Shown here: positions 28,181-37,650 of the stretch, piece after piece | Layout of the letters: each line of letters begins with the position of its first letter | Position numbering within the stretch: position 1 is the first letter of the stretch | Assembly (NCBI RefSeq): GCF_021083185.1 | Contig: NZ_JAIGQB010000001.1 | Span: 1 to 64,000 of the forward strand | Source of the DNA: Nocardioides furvisabuli | GTDB taxonomy: Bacteria; Actinomycetota; Actinomycetes; Propionibacteriales; Nocardioidaceae | Length of the DNA: 64,000 nucleotides | Direction: 5' to 3' | Translations under genes and position numbers: made by a program | The notes under the pieces: generated by a model | What the model saw: only the letters and a program-made list of their open reading frames with translations | What the model was told of the DNA's origin: nothing | Database searches by the model: none

Positions 28181-30346
28181 ATGACGATGGACCCTCGCCA
28201 CGCGCCGCTGTTCGAACCGATCCGCGTGGGACCGAAGACCTTCCGCAACCGGTTCTACGTCGCGCCCCACTGTTCCGGTCTCGGGGTGGAGTATCCGGGT
28301 GCGCAGGCATACCTGCGAGGGATGCGGGCAGAAGGCGGATGGGCCGCCGTCAACACCGAGTACTGCGCGGTCGACCCCGAGAGCGACGACTCTCCGTGGG
28401 TCCAAGCACGACTTCTCGATGAACGCGACGAAGCCAACCTGCGCCTCATGGTCGAGCGCGTTCACGAGTTCGATGCCCTCGCCGGCGTCCAGCTCGTATA
28501 CATGGGCGCCGACCACACCGGATACGTCACGCGCCTTCCCGCCGGCGGACCGTCCCAGGTTGCCAGCGCGATGTCGGGCCACTCGTGCTACGCCATGGAC
28601 AAGTCCGACATCCGTCGCATCCAACAGTCCTACGTCGCTGCAGCAATTCGCGCCCGAAACGTCGGATTCGACCTGATCCAGGTCGCCGCACGTGAAGGGT
28701 TCTCCCTCCCGCTGCAGTTCCTGTGGCGCTACTGGAACCACCGCACCGACGAGTACGGCGGGTCTCTCGAGAACCGGACGCGATTCTGGCGGGAAACGCT
28801 GGAGCAGGTACGCGAAGCGGTGGGTGACGACTGCGCCATCGTGGCCGGGTTCTGCTTGGACTCCTTCAACGACACTTCGGACAGAGCATTCAAGGTCAGC
28901 GACGACGGGGTGGGTGTCGTCGAACTGCTCGATGACATCGTCGATCTCTGGGACATGCAGGTCGGTCACCTCGAGGACGACGTCAGCTCGTCACGGTTCT
29001 TCGAACCGTTCTGGCAGCGCGGCTACATCGAGCAAGTCCGGCCCTACGCCAAAAAGCCCATCGCTGCCGTCGGACGGTTCACAGACCCCGAACTGATGGC
29101 CCGGGCGGTAGGTGACGGGGTCATCGACATCATCGGTGCCGCTCGCCCAGCAATTTCTGACCCGTTCATCCCCATCAAGATCCAAGAGGGTCGAGCCGAA
29201 GACATCCGCGAATGTATCGGTTGCAACATGTGCGTCTCGCGGTTCAACAATGGCGGCGGTCGCATCGTCTGCACCCAGAACGCCACCGTCGGTGAGGAGT
29301 ACCGTCGCGGCTGGCATCCCGAGAGGTTCAATACCTCCGACCGCGCCGAAGAGCCCATCCTCATCATCGGCGCCGGACCCGCCGGCATGGAATGCGCACG
29401 TGTACTGGGCGAGCGCGGTTTCGAAGCAGTCCACCTCGCGGAGGCCGACGCGGAGATCGGCGGTCACGTCAACTGGGTGTCGCAGCTGCCCGGATTGCGT
29501 ACGTGGCGACGAGTGGTGGAATACCGCGAAGCTCAGTTGGCCAAGATGTCGAATGTTACCGTCCTCACCGGCAAGCACTTCGACCTCGAAGACGTCCTGG
29601 ACTACGGGGCCTCGACGGTCATCGTCGCAACAGGCGCGAGCTGGGATCGTACGGGGACGAGCCCTCTGACCCACGTTCCCGTCGCTGGCGCGGACGCGTA
29701 CCCGACCATGGTGTTCACGCCAGAGGACGTCATGCTCGAGAAGCGCGCAGTCGACGCCGACCGGGTTCTGGTCTACGACTGCGACGGCTACTTCATGGGG
29801 TCGAGCCTGGCGCAGAAGCTCGCAATCGAAGGCAAGAAGGTCACCCTCGTCACGCCCGCCGACCAGGTCGGGTCCTACCTGTTCCACACCGACGAAGGAG
29901 GGCACGTGATGCACGCGTTGCTCGACCTCGGCGTAGAGCTCGTGACGAGTCACACGCTCGACGGCATCGAGCCGGGGACGGTTACGGGGCACAACGTCTA
30001 CCACTCGGCCAAGGAGATCAGTTGGTCTGTCGACGCCGTCGTACTGGTCACGCAGCGTCGGTCCCGCAACGATCTCTACGAGCAGTTGACTGCTGCGCCG
30101 GATCGACTCCGCTCCGCAGAAATCAACCAGGTACTACGCATCGGTGATTGCGTTGAGCCGCGTGTCATCGCCGAGGCAGTCTTCGACGGCCACCGCCTGG
30201 GCCGTGAGATCGACACCCCTGACCCGGCCACGCCGCTTCCATTCATTCGGGAGCAGCGCATCCTGGGGTGGCGAGAAGAGGACTACGACGGGATCCTGCG
30301 GCACGTGCTGCCGTTGACACCGGTGTCCCGTACGTCGCTCCGATGA
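28181..30346 (+). CDS. trimethylamine/histamine-dehydrogenase-type iron-sulfur flavoprotein
   Basis: 721 residues. N-terminal TIM barrel of the old-yellow-enzyme type (LFEPIRVGPKTFRNRFYVAP), 4Fe-4S cluster motif ECIGCNMCVSRFNNGGG ending in VCTQNA, then an ADP-binding flavoprotein domain (ILIIGAGPAGMECARVL). Cys31 in APHCSG aligns with Cys30 of trimethylamine dehydrogenase, which binds FMN covalently. So the protein has the full cofactor set of the TMADH/DMADH/histamine dehydrogenase group, which oxidise amines and donate electrons to ETF; etfBA are nearby. The amine is not predictable; N-demethylation of N-methyl-GABA is one contextual option. Confidence 0.85.
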   Translation: MTMDPRHAPLFEPIRVGPKTFRNRFYVAPHCSGLGVEYPGAQAYLRGMRAEGGWAAVNTEYCAVDPESDDSPWVQARLLDERDEANLRLMVERVHEFDALAGVQLVYMGADHTGYVTRLPAGGPSQVASAMSGHSCYAMDKSDIRRIQQSYVAAAIRARNVGFDLIQVAAREGFSLPLQFLWRYWNHRTDEYGGSLENRTRFWRETLEQVREAVGDDCAIVAGFCLDSFNDTSDRAFKVSDDGVGVVELLDDIVDLWDMQVGHLEDDVSSSRFFEPFWQRGYIEQVRPYAKKPIAAVGRFTDPELMARAVGDGVIDIIGAARPAISDPFIPIKIQEGRAEDIRECIGCNMCVSRFNNGGGRIVCTQNATVGEEYRRGWHPERFNTSDRAEEPILIIGAGPAGMECARVLGERGFEAVHLAEADAEIGGHVNWVSQLPGLRTWRRVVEYREAQLAKMSNVTVLTGKHFDLEDVLDYGASTVIVATGASWDRTGTSPLTHVPVAGADAYPTMVFTPEDVMLEKRAVDADRVLVYDCDGYFMGSSLAQKLAIEGKKVTLVTPADQVGSYLFHTDEGGHVMHALLDLGVELVTSHTLDGIEPGTVTGHNVYHSAKEISWSVDAVVLVTQRRSRNDLYEQLTAAPDRLRSAEINQVLRIGDCVEPRVIAEAVFDGHRLGREIDTPDPATPLPFIREQRILGWREEDYDGILRHVLPLTPVSRTSLR

Positions 30347-30379
30347 CGCAATCTCGACGACAGAACAGGAAGGACTGAG

Positions 30380-30814
30380 ATGACCTTGTCGTTGGACACG
30401 GGACGACGGATTGCGCGGTCCGTCCACGCTGCGGCACACCGACTGCAATTGCGGCCGCTCACGATCGTCGTGCTCGACAGTGGGGGGCACGTCGTCGTAG
30501 CGGAAAGGTCGGACGCCTCGCCGATCGGTCGATTTGAGATCGCGCGAGGCAAGGCCTACGGCGCATTGGCGCTCGGCATGAACTCCCGCGCGATCATGGA
30601 GCGAGGCGAACGCCAGCCACAGTTCGTGGCTTCGGCCACAGCAGCTCTCGACGGACGCGTGATTCCCGTACCGGGCGGCGTTCTGGTCGACGATGCCAGC
30701 GGACGGCTCGTCGGGGCGGTGGGCGTGTCCGGGGACACGTCCGACAATGACGAATTGGTGGCGATGGAAGCCATTACTGCAGCGGGCCTCGCGCCCCGAG
30801 GCGCATGGGCATAG
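30380..30814 (+). CDS. GlcG/HbpS-type (DUF336) protein
   Basis: 144 residues with the typical pattern LTIVVLDSGGHVVVAERSD, then SPIGRFEIARGKAYGALALG and the glycine-rich IPVPGGVLVDDASGRLVGAVGVSG. Family members bind haem or small cofactors in oligomers, and often sit beside oxidoreductase genes. GGAAGGACTGAG precedes the ATG and the gene follows the flavoprotein gene by 33 bases, so they are likely cotranscribed. The precise role is unknown. Confidence 0.85.
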   Translation: MTLSLDTGRRIARSVHAAAHRLQLRPLTIVVLDSGGHVVVAERSDASPIGRFEIARGKAYGALALGMNSRAIMERGERQPQFVASATAALDGRVIPVPGGVLVDDASGRLVGAVGVSGDTSDNDELVAMEAITAAGLAPRGAWA

Positions 30815-30867
30815 CGCGACCGACCGTCTCCGAGTCGGCTATCAAGCGAGGTTGAGCGCGCCACGTT

Positions 30868-31749
30868 TTAGTCGATGCCGCCGTAGCGACCAGCGCAGAA
30901 CGACCGGAGACGGTCGGCGAGGATGTGTAGCTCAGCCGCCGCGTGATGCTCACGGTCCCAGGCGGCGTGCAGGTTGATGCTGAGTCGACCGGCGGGCGTT
31001 CGGATGGCCACGGGTACGAGATCGAATCTCGGATCGTCCGACACCACAGCGACTCCGCGACGAGCCGCTGCAAGCGCCTGTGCGACTCGCGGGTGTGCGC
31101 ACTCGATGGGTTCATGGTGGGCGAGGCAAGCAGCAACCATGGCGTCGTCGAGCAGAAGACGAGGCCGAGCGGACCGGTCGAGCACGATCAAACGTTCCCT
31201 CGCAAGATCCTCAAGGTCCACCTCGTGGCTGGCTGCGAACCGGTGATCAGAAGAGACGTAGGCCCACACCGGAAGTTCCGCGACGAGCCTGCCAGCGAGC
31301 TCCCGCGGCGGTGGTGCAGTCAGTATCGCCATGTCGACGCGCGTCCCGATCGCGGCAAGGGCCTGCGGGTAGTTGCATTCTTCGACAGTGATGAGTGGAT
31401 CGTCAGGAGACAGTTCGGCCAGGAATGGGGCCAGTACGTCCGACAGCGTGGTGGTGGGTGCCGCCATGCGGACGCGAGTCAGTTGGCCGGCGGCTAGGGA
31501 GGAGGCAATCGACGCCGCACCGTCCACGGCAGAGGCCACGGAGTCGGCGGCCGTGAGGAACTGACGCCCTGCGGCGGTGAGTTCCAACCTACGGCCGGTA
31601 CGCGTGAAGAGCACGAGCCCCAGGTCGCGCTCAAGCTGCTGAATCTGGCGCGACAACGCAGGCTGCGATACCAGCAGTTCACCTGCCGCGGCCGAGATGG
31701 TGCCGAGACGGGCGACGGCTCGGAATGTCTCCAACAAGCGCAATTCCAT
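30868..31749 (-). CDS. LysR-family transcriptional regulator
   Basis: 293 residues from MELRLLETF; longer in-frame starts upstream (31770, 31833) lack support. N-terminal winged HTH AAGELLVSQPALSRQIQQLE is canonical, followed by an effector-binding domain. It is divergent from the aminotransferase gene at 31816, and the 66-base gap presumably holds the shared regulated promoter. Its likely effector is an omega-amino acid or its semialdehyde. Confidence 0.88.
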   Translation of the reverse strand: MELRLLETFRAVARLGTISAAAGELLVSQPALSRQIQQLERDLGLVLFTRTGRRLELTAAGRQFLTAADSVASAVDGAASIASSLAAGQLTRVRMAAPTTTLSDVLAPFLAELSPDDPLITVEECNYPQALAAIGTRVDMAILTAPPPRELAGRLVAELPVWAYVSSDHRFAASHEVDLEDLARERLIVLDRSARPRLLLDDAMVAACLAHHEPIECAHPRVAQALAAARRGVAVVSDDPRFDLVPVAIRTPAGRLSINLHAAWDREHHAAAELHILADRLRSFCAGRYGGID

Positions 31750-31815
31750 GGCCGCAAGCGTCTCATGCATATGTGCCAAGCGCATACCACTGTAGCCGAA
31801 ACAGCATTGGACGAC

Positions 31816-33183
31816 ATGAGCATGGTAGCGCACGCTGAGTGGGTGACCACCTACGCACCTGACGCAATGACTGCTCGCCGCCTCCTTACCGAACTACCTG
31901 GTCCCCGCTCGATCGAGCTTGCCCAGCGCAAGGCAGGCGCCGTTGCAGACGGCGTTGGGACGACCATGCCGGTCTACGCCGTTCGCGCAAACGGTGGAAC
32001 CGTTGAGGACGTCGACGGCAATGTGTTGATCGACCTGGGCTCCGGCATCGCCGTCACGACCGTGGGCTCAAGTGCTCCCCGCGTCATTGACGCCGTTCGT
32101 CGTCAGGTCGAGGAGTTCACGCACACCTGTTTCATGGTCACCCCCTACGAGCCTTACGTTGAGGTCGCGGAGCGACTCAACCAGCTCACCCCGGGTGCCC
32201 ACGACAAGCGGACCGTCCTCTTCAACTCAGGCGCTGAGGCAGTCGAGAATGCGGTGAAGATCGCTCGCGCGCACACCGGTCGGCAGGCCGTCGTGGTGTT
32301 CGACCACGCCTATCACGGGCGTACGAACCTGACGATGGCGATGACCGCCAAGTCGATGCCCTACAAGCACGGCTTCGGACCCTTCGCGCCCGAGGTGTAC
32401 CGCGCCCCCCTGTCGTACCCCTTCCGGGACTCCGGTCTGGACGGACCGGAAGCGGCGCGGCGCGCGATCGACGTCATTGAGAAGCAAGTCGGCGCAGACA
32501 ACCTCGCGGCTCTCGTCATCGAGCCCATCCAGGGCGAAGGGGGATTCATCGTCCCCGCTCGTGGGTTCCTTGCCGGGCTCGCGGACTGGTGTCGCCGCGA
32601 GGGAGTCGTCTTCGTCGCAGACGAGGTCCAGAGTGGCTTCGCGCGCACCGGCAAGATGTTCGCCTCGGAGCACGACGGCGTGGTACCCGATCTCATCGTG
32701 AGCGCCAAGGGCATCGCCGGCGGGTTGCCCCTGTCCGCCGTCACCGGGCGCACCGAGATGATGAACGCCGTGCACGCCGGAGGACTCGGCGGCACCTACG
32801 GCGGCAACCCGCTCGCATGCGCCGCCGCGCTCGCCGTCATCGACACCATCCTCGAGGACGACCTGATCGATCGGGCTGTCCAGGTCGAACACCTCATCAA
32901 GGGCCGGCTCGAGAAGCTGCGTGCCCGCGACGACCGGATCGGCGACGTTCGCGGTCGCGGGGCGATGGTCGCCGCCGAGCTCGTCCTTGCCGGCACCACC
33001 GAACCCGACCCCGGCCTGGCCAAGCAGATCGCCACCTATGCGCACCAGCAGGGCGTCATCGTCCTGACCTGCGGGACCTACGGCAATGTTCTGCGTTTCC
33101 TCCCGCCGCTCGTCATCAGTGACGCCGAACTGCACGAAGCATTCGACGTCCTCGACGAGGCATTCGCAGGAGTGGCGCGGTGA
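31816..33183 (+). CDS. gabT: class III aminotransferase, 4-aminobutyrate type
   Basis: 455 residues from ATG 31816 (GGACGAC just upstream); in-frame ATGs at 31765 and 31867 are alternatives. The motifs GVGTTMPVYAVRANGGT, FNSGAEAVENAVKIAR, DHAYHGRTNLTMAMTAKS, VADEVQSGFARTG and PLP-lysine IVSAKGIAGGLPL are intact. It is the intact paralog of the frameshifted gene at 10570. Followed by a semialdehyde dehydrogenase, it would convert GABA to succinate semialdehyde with 2-oxoglutarate as acceptor. GABA is the expected product after demethylating the N-methyl-GABA released from nicotine. Confidence 0.88.
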   Translation: MSMVAHAEWVTTYAPDAMTARRLLTELPGPRSIELAQRKAGAVADGVGTTMPVYAVRANGGTVEDVDGNVLIDLGSGIAVTTVGSSAPRVIDAVRRQVEEFTHTCFMVTPYEPYVEVAERLNQLTPGAHDKRTVLFNSGAEAVENAVKIARAHTGRQAVVVFDHAYHGRTNLTMAMTAKSMPYKHGFGPFAPEVYRAPLSYPFRDSGLDGPEAARRAIDVIEKQVGADNLAALVIEPIQGEGGFIVPARGFLAGLADWCRREGVVFVADEVQSGFARTGKMFASEHDGVVPDLIVSAKGIAGGLPLSAVTGRTEMMNAVHAGGLGGTYGGNPLACAAALAVIDTILEDDLIDRAVQVEHLIKGRLEKLRARDDRIGDVRGRGAMVAAELVLAGTTEPDPGLAKQIATYAHQQGVIVLTCGTYGNVLRFLPPLVISDAELHEAFDVLDEAFAGVAR

Positions 33184-33406
33184 GAGGCATCAGCGTCACT
33201 CGTGCCCGGATCGTCGTCGGTGGCGACCCATCGGCTCGGGCCCTCACGCAGCTCGTCGCCTCACGCACGCACCTTGGCCGGGACAACAGCTGACCCGTCA
33301 TCGCGTCAGCCCCTCTACCGACAGTCATCGACTCATCCTCCGCGAATCGACCACAGGCGTCCCCGTCGCAACCGCCCCAAGCACACCACCAGAGAGGCCC
33401 CTGCCC

Positions 33407-34894
33407 GTGAGCAAGCTTGACCCCATCTTGACCCGACTGGACCCCGAGGCAGGGATCTTGATCGGCGGGCAGTGGAGAAGGGGAAGTCGTTCGTTCGACG
33501 TCGACAATCCCGCAGACAAGACGATCCTGGCCCGAGTCGCAGACGGCGACAAGACACAAGCGCTCGCGGCCGTCTCGGCTGCCGTGGCAGCTGCCGCTGG
33601 CTGGCGCGACACAAGTCCGCGGAGTCGCTCGGAGATCTTGTACCGCACGTTCGAGGCGATGCGGCGCGACGCCGACGAGTTCGTCGCGCTCATCTGTGCC
33701 GAGAACGGGAAGTCCGAAGCTGACGCTCGCGCCGAGGTCGGCTATGCGGCCGAGTTCTTCCGCTGGTTCGCCGAGGAGGCCGTCCGAACCGGGGGGCAGT
33801 ACGGCGAGGCGCCGGCCGGCGGGGTGCGCACTGTCGTCACTCATCGTCCCGTTGGCGTCGCGGCGCTCATCACGCCGTGGAACTTTCCGGCAGCCATGGC
33901 AACGCGCAAGCTCGCGCCAGCGCTCGCGGCGGGCTGCACGGTCGTTCTCAAGCCCGCTGCCGAGACGCCCCTGACGGCGCTGGCGGTGGCTCGCGCGCTC
34001 GAAGCCGCGGGACTCCCCGACGGTGTTGTGAACGTCGTGCCCACCACTGACCCGGCTGAGGTGGTGACGACGTGGATGGAGTCGCCGCAGGTGCGGAAGG
34101 TGTCCTTCACTGGATCCACCGGCGTCGGTCGGCACCTGCTCCGTCAGGCCTCGGAACGAATCGTCAACGCTTCGATGGAACTCGGTGGCAACGCGCCGTT
34201 CGTCGTTGCGGCAGACGCCGACCTCGAGGCGGCCGTCGACGGGGCGATGATCGCGAAGTTCCGCGGCGGGGGACAGGCGTGCACCGCAGCCAACCGAATC
34301 TACGTCCACGACTCGCGGGCTTTCGATTTTACCGCGATGCTCGCGGCCCGTGTTCGAGCGCTCCGCGTCGGTCCCGGCACTGACGCCCGTTCAGAGATTG
34401 GACCCTTAATCAGCTCCCGAGCGGTGGAGAACGTTCAGGGTCTCGTCGACGATGCCCTCAGCCGCGGTGCTCGTATCGCGGCAGTAGCCGAGATCCCGGA
34501 CAACCTGAGCGGCTACTTCTACGCACCCACCGTCCTGGGCGACGTCGCTCCTGACGCGGCCGCAGTCCAGAACGAAATCTTCGCGCCCGTCGCGCCCGTA
34601 GTGACCTGGAACGACGAGTCCGAACTCCTCGACATGGTCAACGGACCCGAAATGGGTCTGGCCGCGTACATCTATTCGCGAGACCTCAAGTGGGCAATGC
34701 AGATCGGCGAGCGTGTGGACGCTGGAATGGTCGCGCTGAACCGCGGCCTCGTTTCCGACCCTTCCGCTCCCTTCGGAGGACTCAAGCAGAGCGGACTCGG
34801 ACGCGAAGGTGCTCGCGAAGGCCTCGCGGAGTATCAAGAGACTCAGTACCTCAGCATCGACTGGAGCCCGGTTGAACGGGCGGTGTCGACGTAA
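33407..34894 (+). CDS. gabD: succinate/glutarate semialdehyde dehydrogenase
   Basis: 495 residues from GTG 33407 with AGAGAGG nine bases upstream; the frame is open further upstream but not coding-like. ITPWNFPAAMATRKLAPALA, the SFTGSTGVGRHLL segment, catalytic Glu in ELGGNAPFVV and catalytic Cys in GGGQACTAANRIYV are typical of the GabD branch. It completes GABA conversion to succinate with the preceding gene; the 223-base gap between them holds no other gene. Confidence 0.9.
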   Translation: MSKLDPILTRLDPEAGILIGGQWRRGSRSFDVDNPADKTILARVADGDKTQALAAVSAAVAAAAGWRDTSPRSRSEILYRTFEAMRRDADEFVALICAENGKSEADARAEVGYAAEFFRWFAEEAVRTGGQYGEAPAGGVRTVVTHRPVGVAALITPWNFPAAMATRKLAPALAAGCTVVLKPAAETPLTALAVARALEAAGLPDGVVNVVPTTDPAEVVTTWMESPQVRKVSFTGSTGVGRHLLRQASERIVNASMELGGNAPFVVAADADLEAAVDGAMIAKFRGGGQACTAANRIYVHDSRAFDFTAMLAARVRALRVGPGTDARSEIGPLISSRAVENVQGLVDDALSRGARIAAVAEIPDNLSGYFYAPTVLGDVAPDAAAVQNEIFAPVAPVVTWNDESELLDMVNGPEMGLAAYIYSRDLKWAMQIGERVDAGMVALNRGLVSDPSAPFGGLKQSGLGREGAREGLAEYQETQYLSIDWSPVERAVST

Positions 34895-35398
34895 CCTGCG
34901 GTGATTGCGGCCCGAGGTTGCCAGACGCAGCCGGGAGCCAAGTAGGGGGCGGCACTCCTGTGCACAGTTTCCTGCGCCCCGAATCTGGTTGGCGGCGACA
35001 TGTCCCGCTGCGAACTCGCAGACAAGCTGCGCGAGATAGGTGTTCGGGCTCTGGGTCCAGGACCTCACATCCCGAGCGCGTAATTGTTGCCCGCCCGCCT
35101 GACGGAATCCGTTGGGCAGGACCGCAGACCCTGGCAGCTCGCACGCCTTCCGTTGGACTGATGACCGTGGCGGTCCTTCTCCACGCGCAGCCGTCCTATG
35201 GCTCGTATGCCATCGATGGGGCGGTTGTCGCTTCCACGCATCGCCACGTGTTCCGGACAACTCACTTCGAGCCATGATCGCGACGAATCAAGCGGCTCGG
35301 GCTCGCACTCGGCGCTTGGCTTGGCGCTTGAGGAATGAGCGGCTCCGCTGATTACCGACCCGGCGTGCTCTTCGCCAGAGTGGGTCCAGCGCGGTCAG
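34895..35398. other. 500-base convergent intergenic region
   Basis: It lies between the dehydrogenase (plus) and the oxidase (minus). Open frames here have arginine-rich, non-coding-like composition and no start signals. A short palindrome AGCGGCTCCGCT near 35338 is too small to call a terminator with confidence. Confidence 0.3.
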
Positions 35399-36790
35399 TC
35401 AGTGACCCAGCAGGCTCCAGAACGAGGACGCGAGGCGCGACGGCTTGCCGGAAGCGGCCTCGGTCTGGTCCGCGATCGAGAACGCCATGGTGCCTGCGTT
35501 GACGCCCAGCCAGCGAAACGGCTCCGGCTCCCACTTGCGTGACTGCCGACCGGCCCATGGAAGTGCGCGGACGCTGTCCTCGCGGTCGCCGATCTCGGCA
35601 GCAAGGGTTCGTCCGGCGAGGTGCGCTGTTGCGACGCCGTCTCCGACGTAACCGCCTGCGTGAGCCAGTCCTGTCCGTCGGTCGTAGCCCACCGATGGGT
35701 ACCAGTCGCGAGGAATGCCCAGATTGCCGCCCCACGCATGGGTGAATTCGACGCCGTCGATGACCGGGAAGATCTCGGTCAGGATGCTGCGCAGCTTCGC
35801 GTGAACGCCTTCGTCGTTGTCGTACTCGGGTTTGATACGAGAGCCGAAGTGGTAGGGAGCCCCACGTCCGCCGAATGCGAGCCGCCCGTCGGCCGTGCGC
35901 TGACCATAGATTCGCAAGTGGCGCTTGTCGCTAAAGGTCTCGCGTCGGTGAAGCCCGATCTCATTCCACTGTTCGTCGCTCAATGGTGCGGTCGCGACCA
36001 TGAGCGAGTACATCGGCACCAGGTCGCGCTTGGCGCCCGGCAGGTCGGCGGTGTAGCCCTCGGTGGCTCTGACGATGACATCAGCACGCACTGAACCCCG
36101 CGACGTCGTCAGACGCCGATCGCCGATCTCCAGTACCGCCGTGTCCTCGTAGATCTTGACGCCGAGGTCGCGGACCACGCGGGCCAGCCCGCCTGCGAGT
36201 TTGGCGGGATGGAGAACAGCGCAATGCGGGGTATAGGTGGCTCCAAGTAGATCCGAGGCTGCCACTCGACGGCTGGCCTCTTCGCGGGTCAGTAGTTGCA
36301 TGTCGTCGGCAGCGAACCCCCAATCTCGCCAAACCTGCACCTCGCGTTGTGCACGAGCCCACTGCGCGGCGTTGCGCGCGGTCGAGATGTAGCCGGCTTG
36401 CTCGAAGTCACAGTCGATTGCTTCTGCGGCTACGACCGCGCCGATTTCGCGCACGGTCGAGAACATCGCTCGCTGCATCTGTGTCGCGTCGAGGCGGCTG
36501 CTGCTGGACTCAACCTTCCTGAGACTGGCGGGGAAGATCGCGGAGCACCAACCGCCGTTGCGACCCGACGCCCCGAACCCGACAAATTCCTTTTCGAGGA
36601 TGCCAATCCGCAGCGTGGGGTCGGCCTTGATCAGGTAGTAGGCCGTCCACAGCCCTGTGTAGCCAGCACCGACGATGGCGACATCAACGTTCGTGTCACC
36701 GGGCAGTTCGCTGCCAGGGGTTCTGCCCAAGTTGGCGTCTTGATGCCAGAAGCTGATCGCAGCAGGGTCCGGGCTGTGCGTGGGCGTCAT
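35399..36790 (-). CDS. FAD-dependent amine oxidoreductase (DAO/OrdL, gamma-glutamylputrescine oxidase type)
   Basis: 463 residues from MTPTHSPDPAAISFW. N-terminal FAD site VDVAIVGAGYTGLWTAYYL and GILEKEFVGFGASGRNGGW are the hallmarks of PuuB/OrdL enzymes, and the C-terminal GYVGDGVATAHLAGRTLA closes the FAD site. These oxidise secondary or gamma-glutamyl amines to aldehydes with hydrogen peroxide release. Beside GABA genes it may act on N-methyl-GABA, replacing the larger MABO enzyme of pAO1, or on a polyamine derivative. A weak GGAAGAAAAG lies 7 bases upstream of the ATG. Confidence 0.82.
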   Translation of the reverse strand: MTPTHSPDPAAISFWHQDANLGRTPGSELPGDTNVDVAIVGAGYTGLWTAYYLIKADPTLRIGILEKEFVGFGASGRNGGWCSAIFPASLRKVESSSSRLDATQMQRAMFSTVREIGAVVAAEAIDCDFEQAGYISTARNAAQWARAQREVQVWRDWGFAADDMQLLTREEASRRVAASDLLGATYTPHCAVLHPAKLAGGLARVVRDLGVKIYEDTAVLEIGDRRLTTSRGSVRADVIVRATEGYTADLPGAKRDLVPMYSLMVATAPLSDEQWNEIGLHRRETFSDKRHLRIYGQRTADGRLAFGGRGAPYHFGSRIKPEYDNDEGVHAKLRSILTEIFPVIDGVEFTHAWGGNLGIPRDWYPSVGYDRRTGLAHAGGYVGDGVATAHLAGRTLAAEIGDREDSVRALPWAGRQSRKWEPEPFRWLGVNAGTMAFSIADQTEAASGKPSRLASSFWSLLGH

Positions 36791-37115
36791 CGGGCTACTT
36801 TTCTTCCGCTCGGTGGGAGTGAGGAGCTCGAAGGGCAACTCGCATCGCCAATCGAACGTGCATCAGTCTCGTTGTGGCTAGCACGTCGACGCCATTGGAC
36901 CGTCGACCAAACTCCGCACCCTCTGCTGGACGCACGTACGAGCGGTTCAGGATCCGGCTTGTCCGTCGGTCGGGGCGGTGCTGGCCTTCAATGACGTCAC
37001 GCAGCTGATCCGGGCCACGGCCGCTGGAGCGACGCATGTCGGAGCGGTCGGCGAGGCCGTCCTTATGTGTCACTGCCGGAGCCGTCGCGGAAGGGCCGAA
37101 CGGTCCTGCTCGACA
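36791..37115. other. intergenic region between two minus-strand genes
   Basis: About 325 bases. It presumably contains the promoter for the oxidase gene. I see no gene, terminator or repeat that I can support. Confidence 0.3.
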
Positions 37116-37349
37116 TCAGGCTTGACTATTGCGTGACGCGATTTCTCGACAACGTGGACAGCTGTCCTGCTCAGAATCGAGAGGGAATGACTGATCCCAC
37201 CACTTGGTCCAGGACTCGCACCTGATGCCACACGCCGTGGTCATCGTGCCCATCTCCTTGGCGTGGATCCTTGACGTCGGCACCATGACGACTTCTCGGG
37301 TCTCCTCTTGGCGTCGACTCGACTCAGCGACGACGAACCACCTGTTCAC
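37116..37349 (-). CDS. small Cys-rich zinc-ribbon-like protein (paralog of 17268)
   Basis: 77 residues from the GTG beginning VNRWFVVAES; a longer frame to 37394 lacks a ribosome binding site. It shares with the 17268 protein, in the same order, [17 protein letters not shown] followed by C-x-SW-x-KWW, FP and a terminal CxxC (SCPRC). The spacing of CGxxC to CxxC is suited to one zinc site. Two copies 20 kb apart, each at the end of a catabolic block, suggest duplication with the blocks or a shared role. Function unknown. Confidence 0.65.
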   Translation of the reverse strand: MNRWFVVAESSRRQEETREVVMVPTSRIHAKEMGTMTTACGIRCESWTKWWDQSFPLDSEQDSCPRCREIASRNSQA

Positions 37350-37650
37350 GCAATCACCGACTTTGGGCTCCGAAGCTGGCGGCCGTTGCAACATGCAAGG
37401 AGGACCGCCGTAACGCGGCTCGCCGTCGGCGCGCCTGATCCATCCGGCCCGGTCGAACTGTAGGACGACGCGTTGCGGTCGGCCTGTCGGTGATCAGAGA
37501 ACTTTGCGGAAGCTTCTGTCGGAATCATGGCCTCAGGGAGTGAGGGTGGCGGGATCAGCGAGGCCCAGAACACGCCTCTGGCCCTGACCGGTCGACGGTG
37601 AGCGGACGACGAGATGCCGGTTCGTGAGGTGTTGCGCAGGACGGCCTACG
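37350..37650. other. intergenic region upstream of the small Cys-rich gene
   Basis: 300 bases with no supported gene. A small repeat TTGCA-ACA-TGCAA at 37385-37397 is the only notable structure. It separates the second flavoprotein gene from the small gene, both on the minus strand. Confidence 0.3.

Noticed and set aside
34406-35275. 289-codon minus-strand frame overlapping the dehydrogenase gene
   Set aside because: Arg/Ser-rich composition, no start signal and mostly antisense to the confident aldehyde dehydrogenase.
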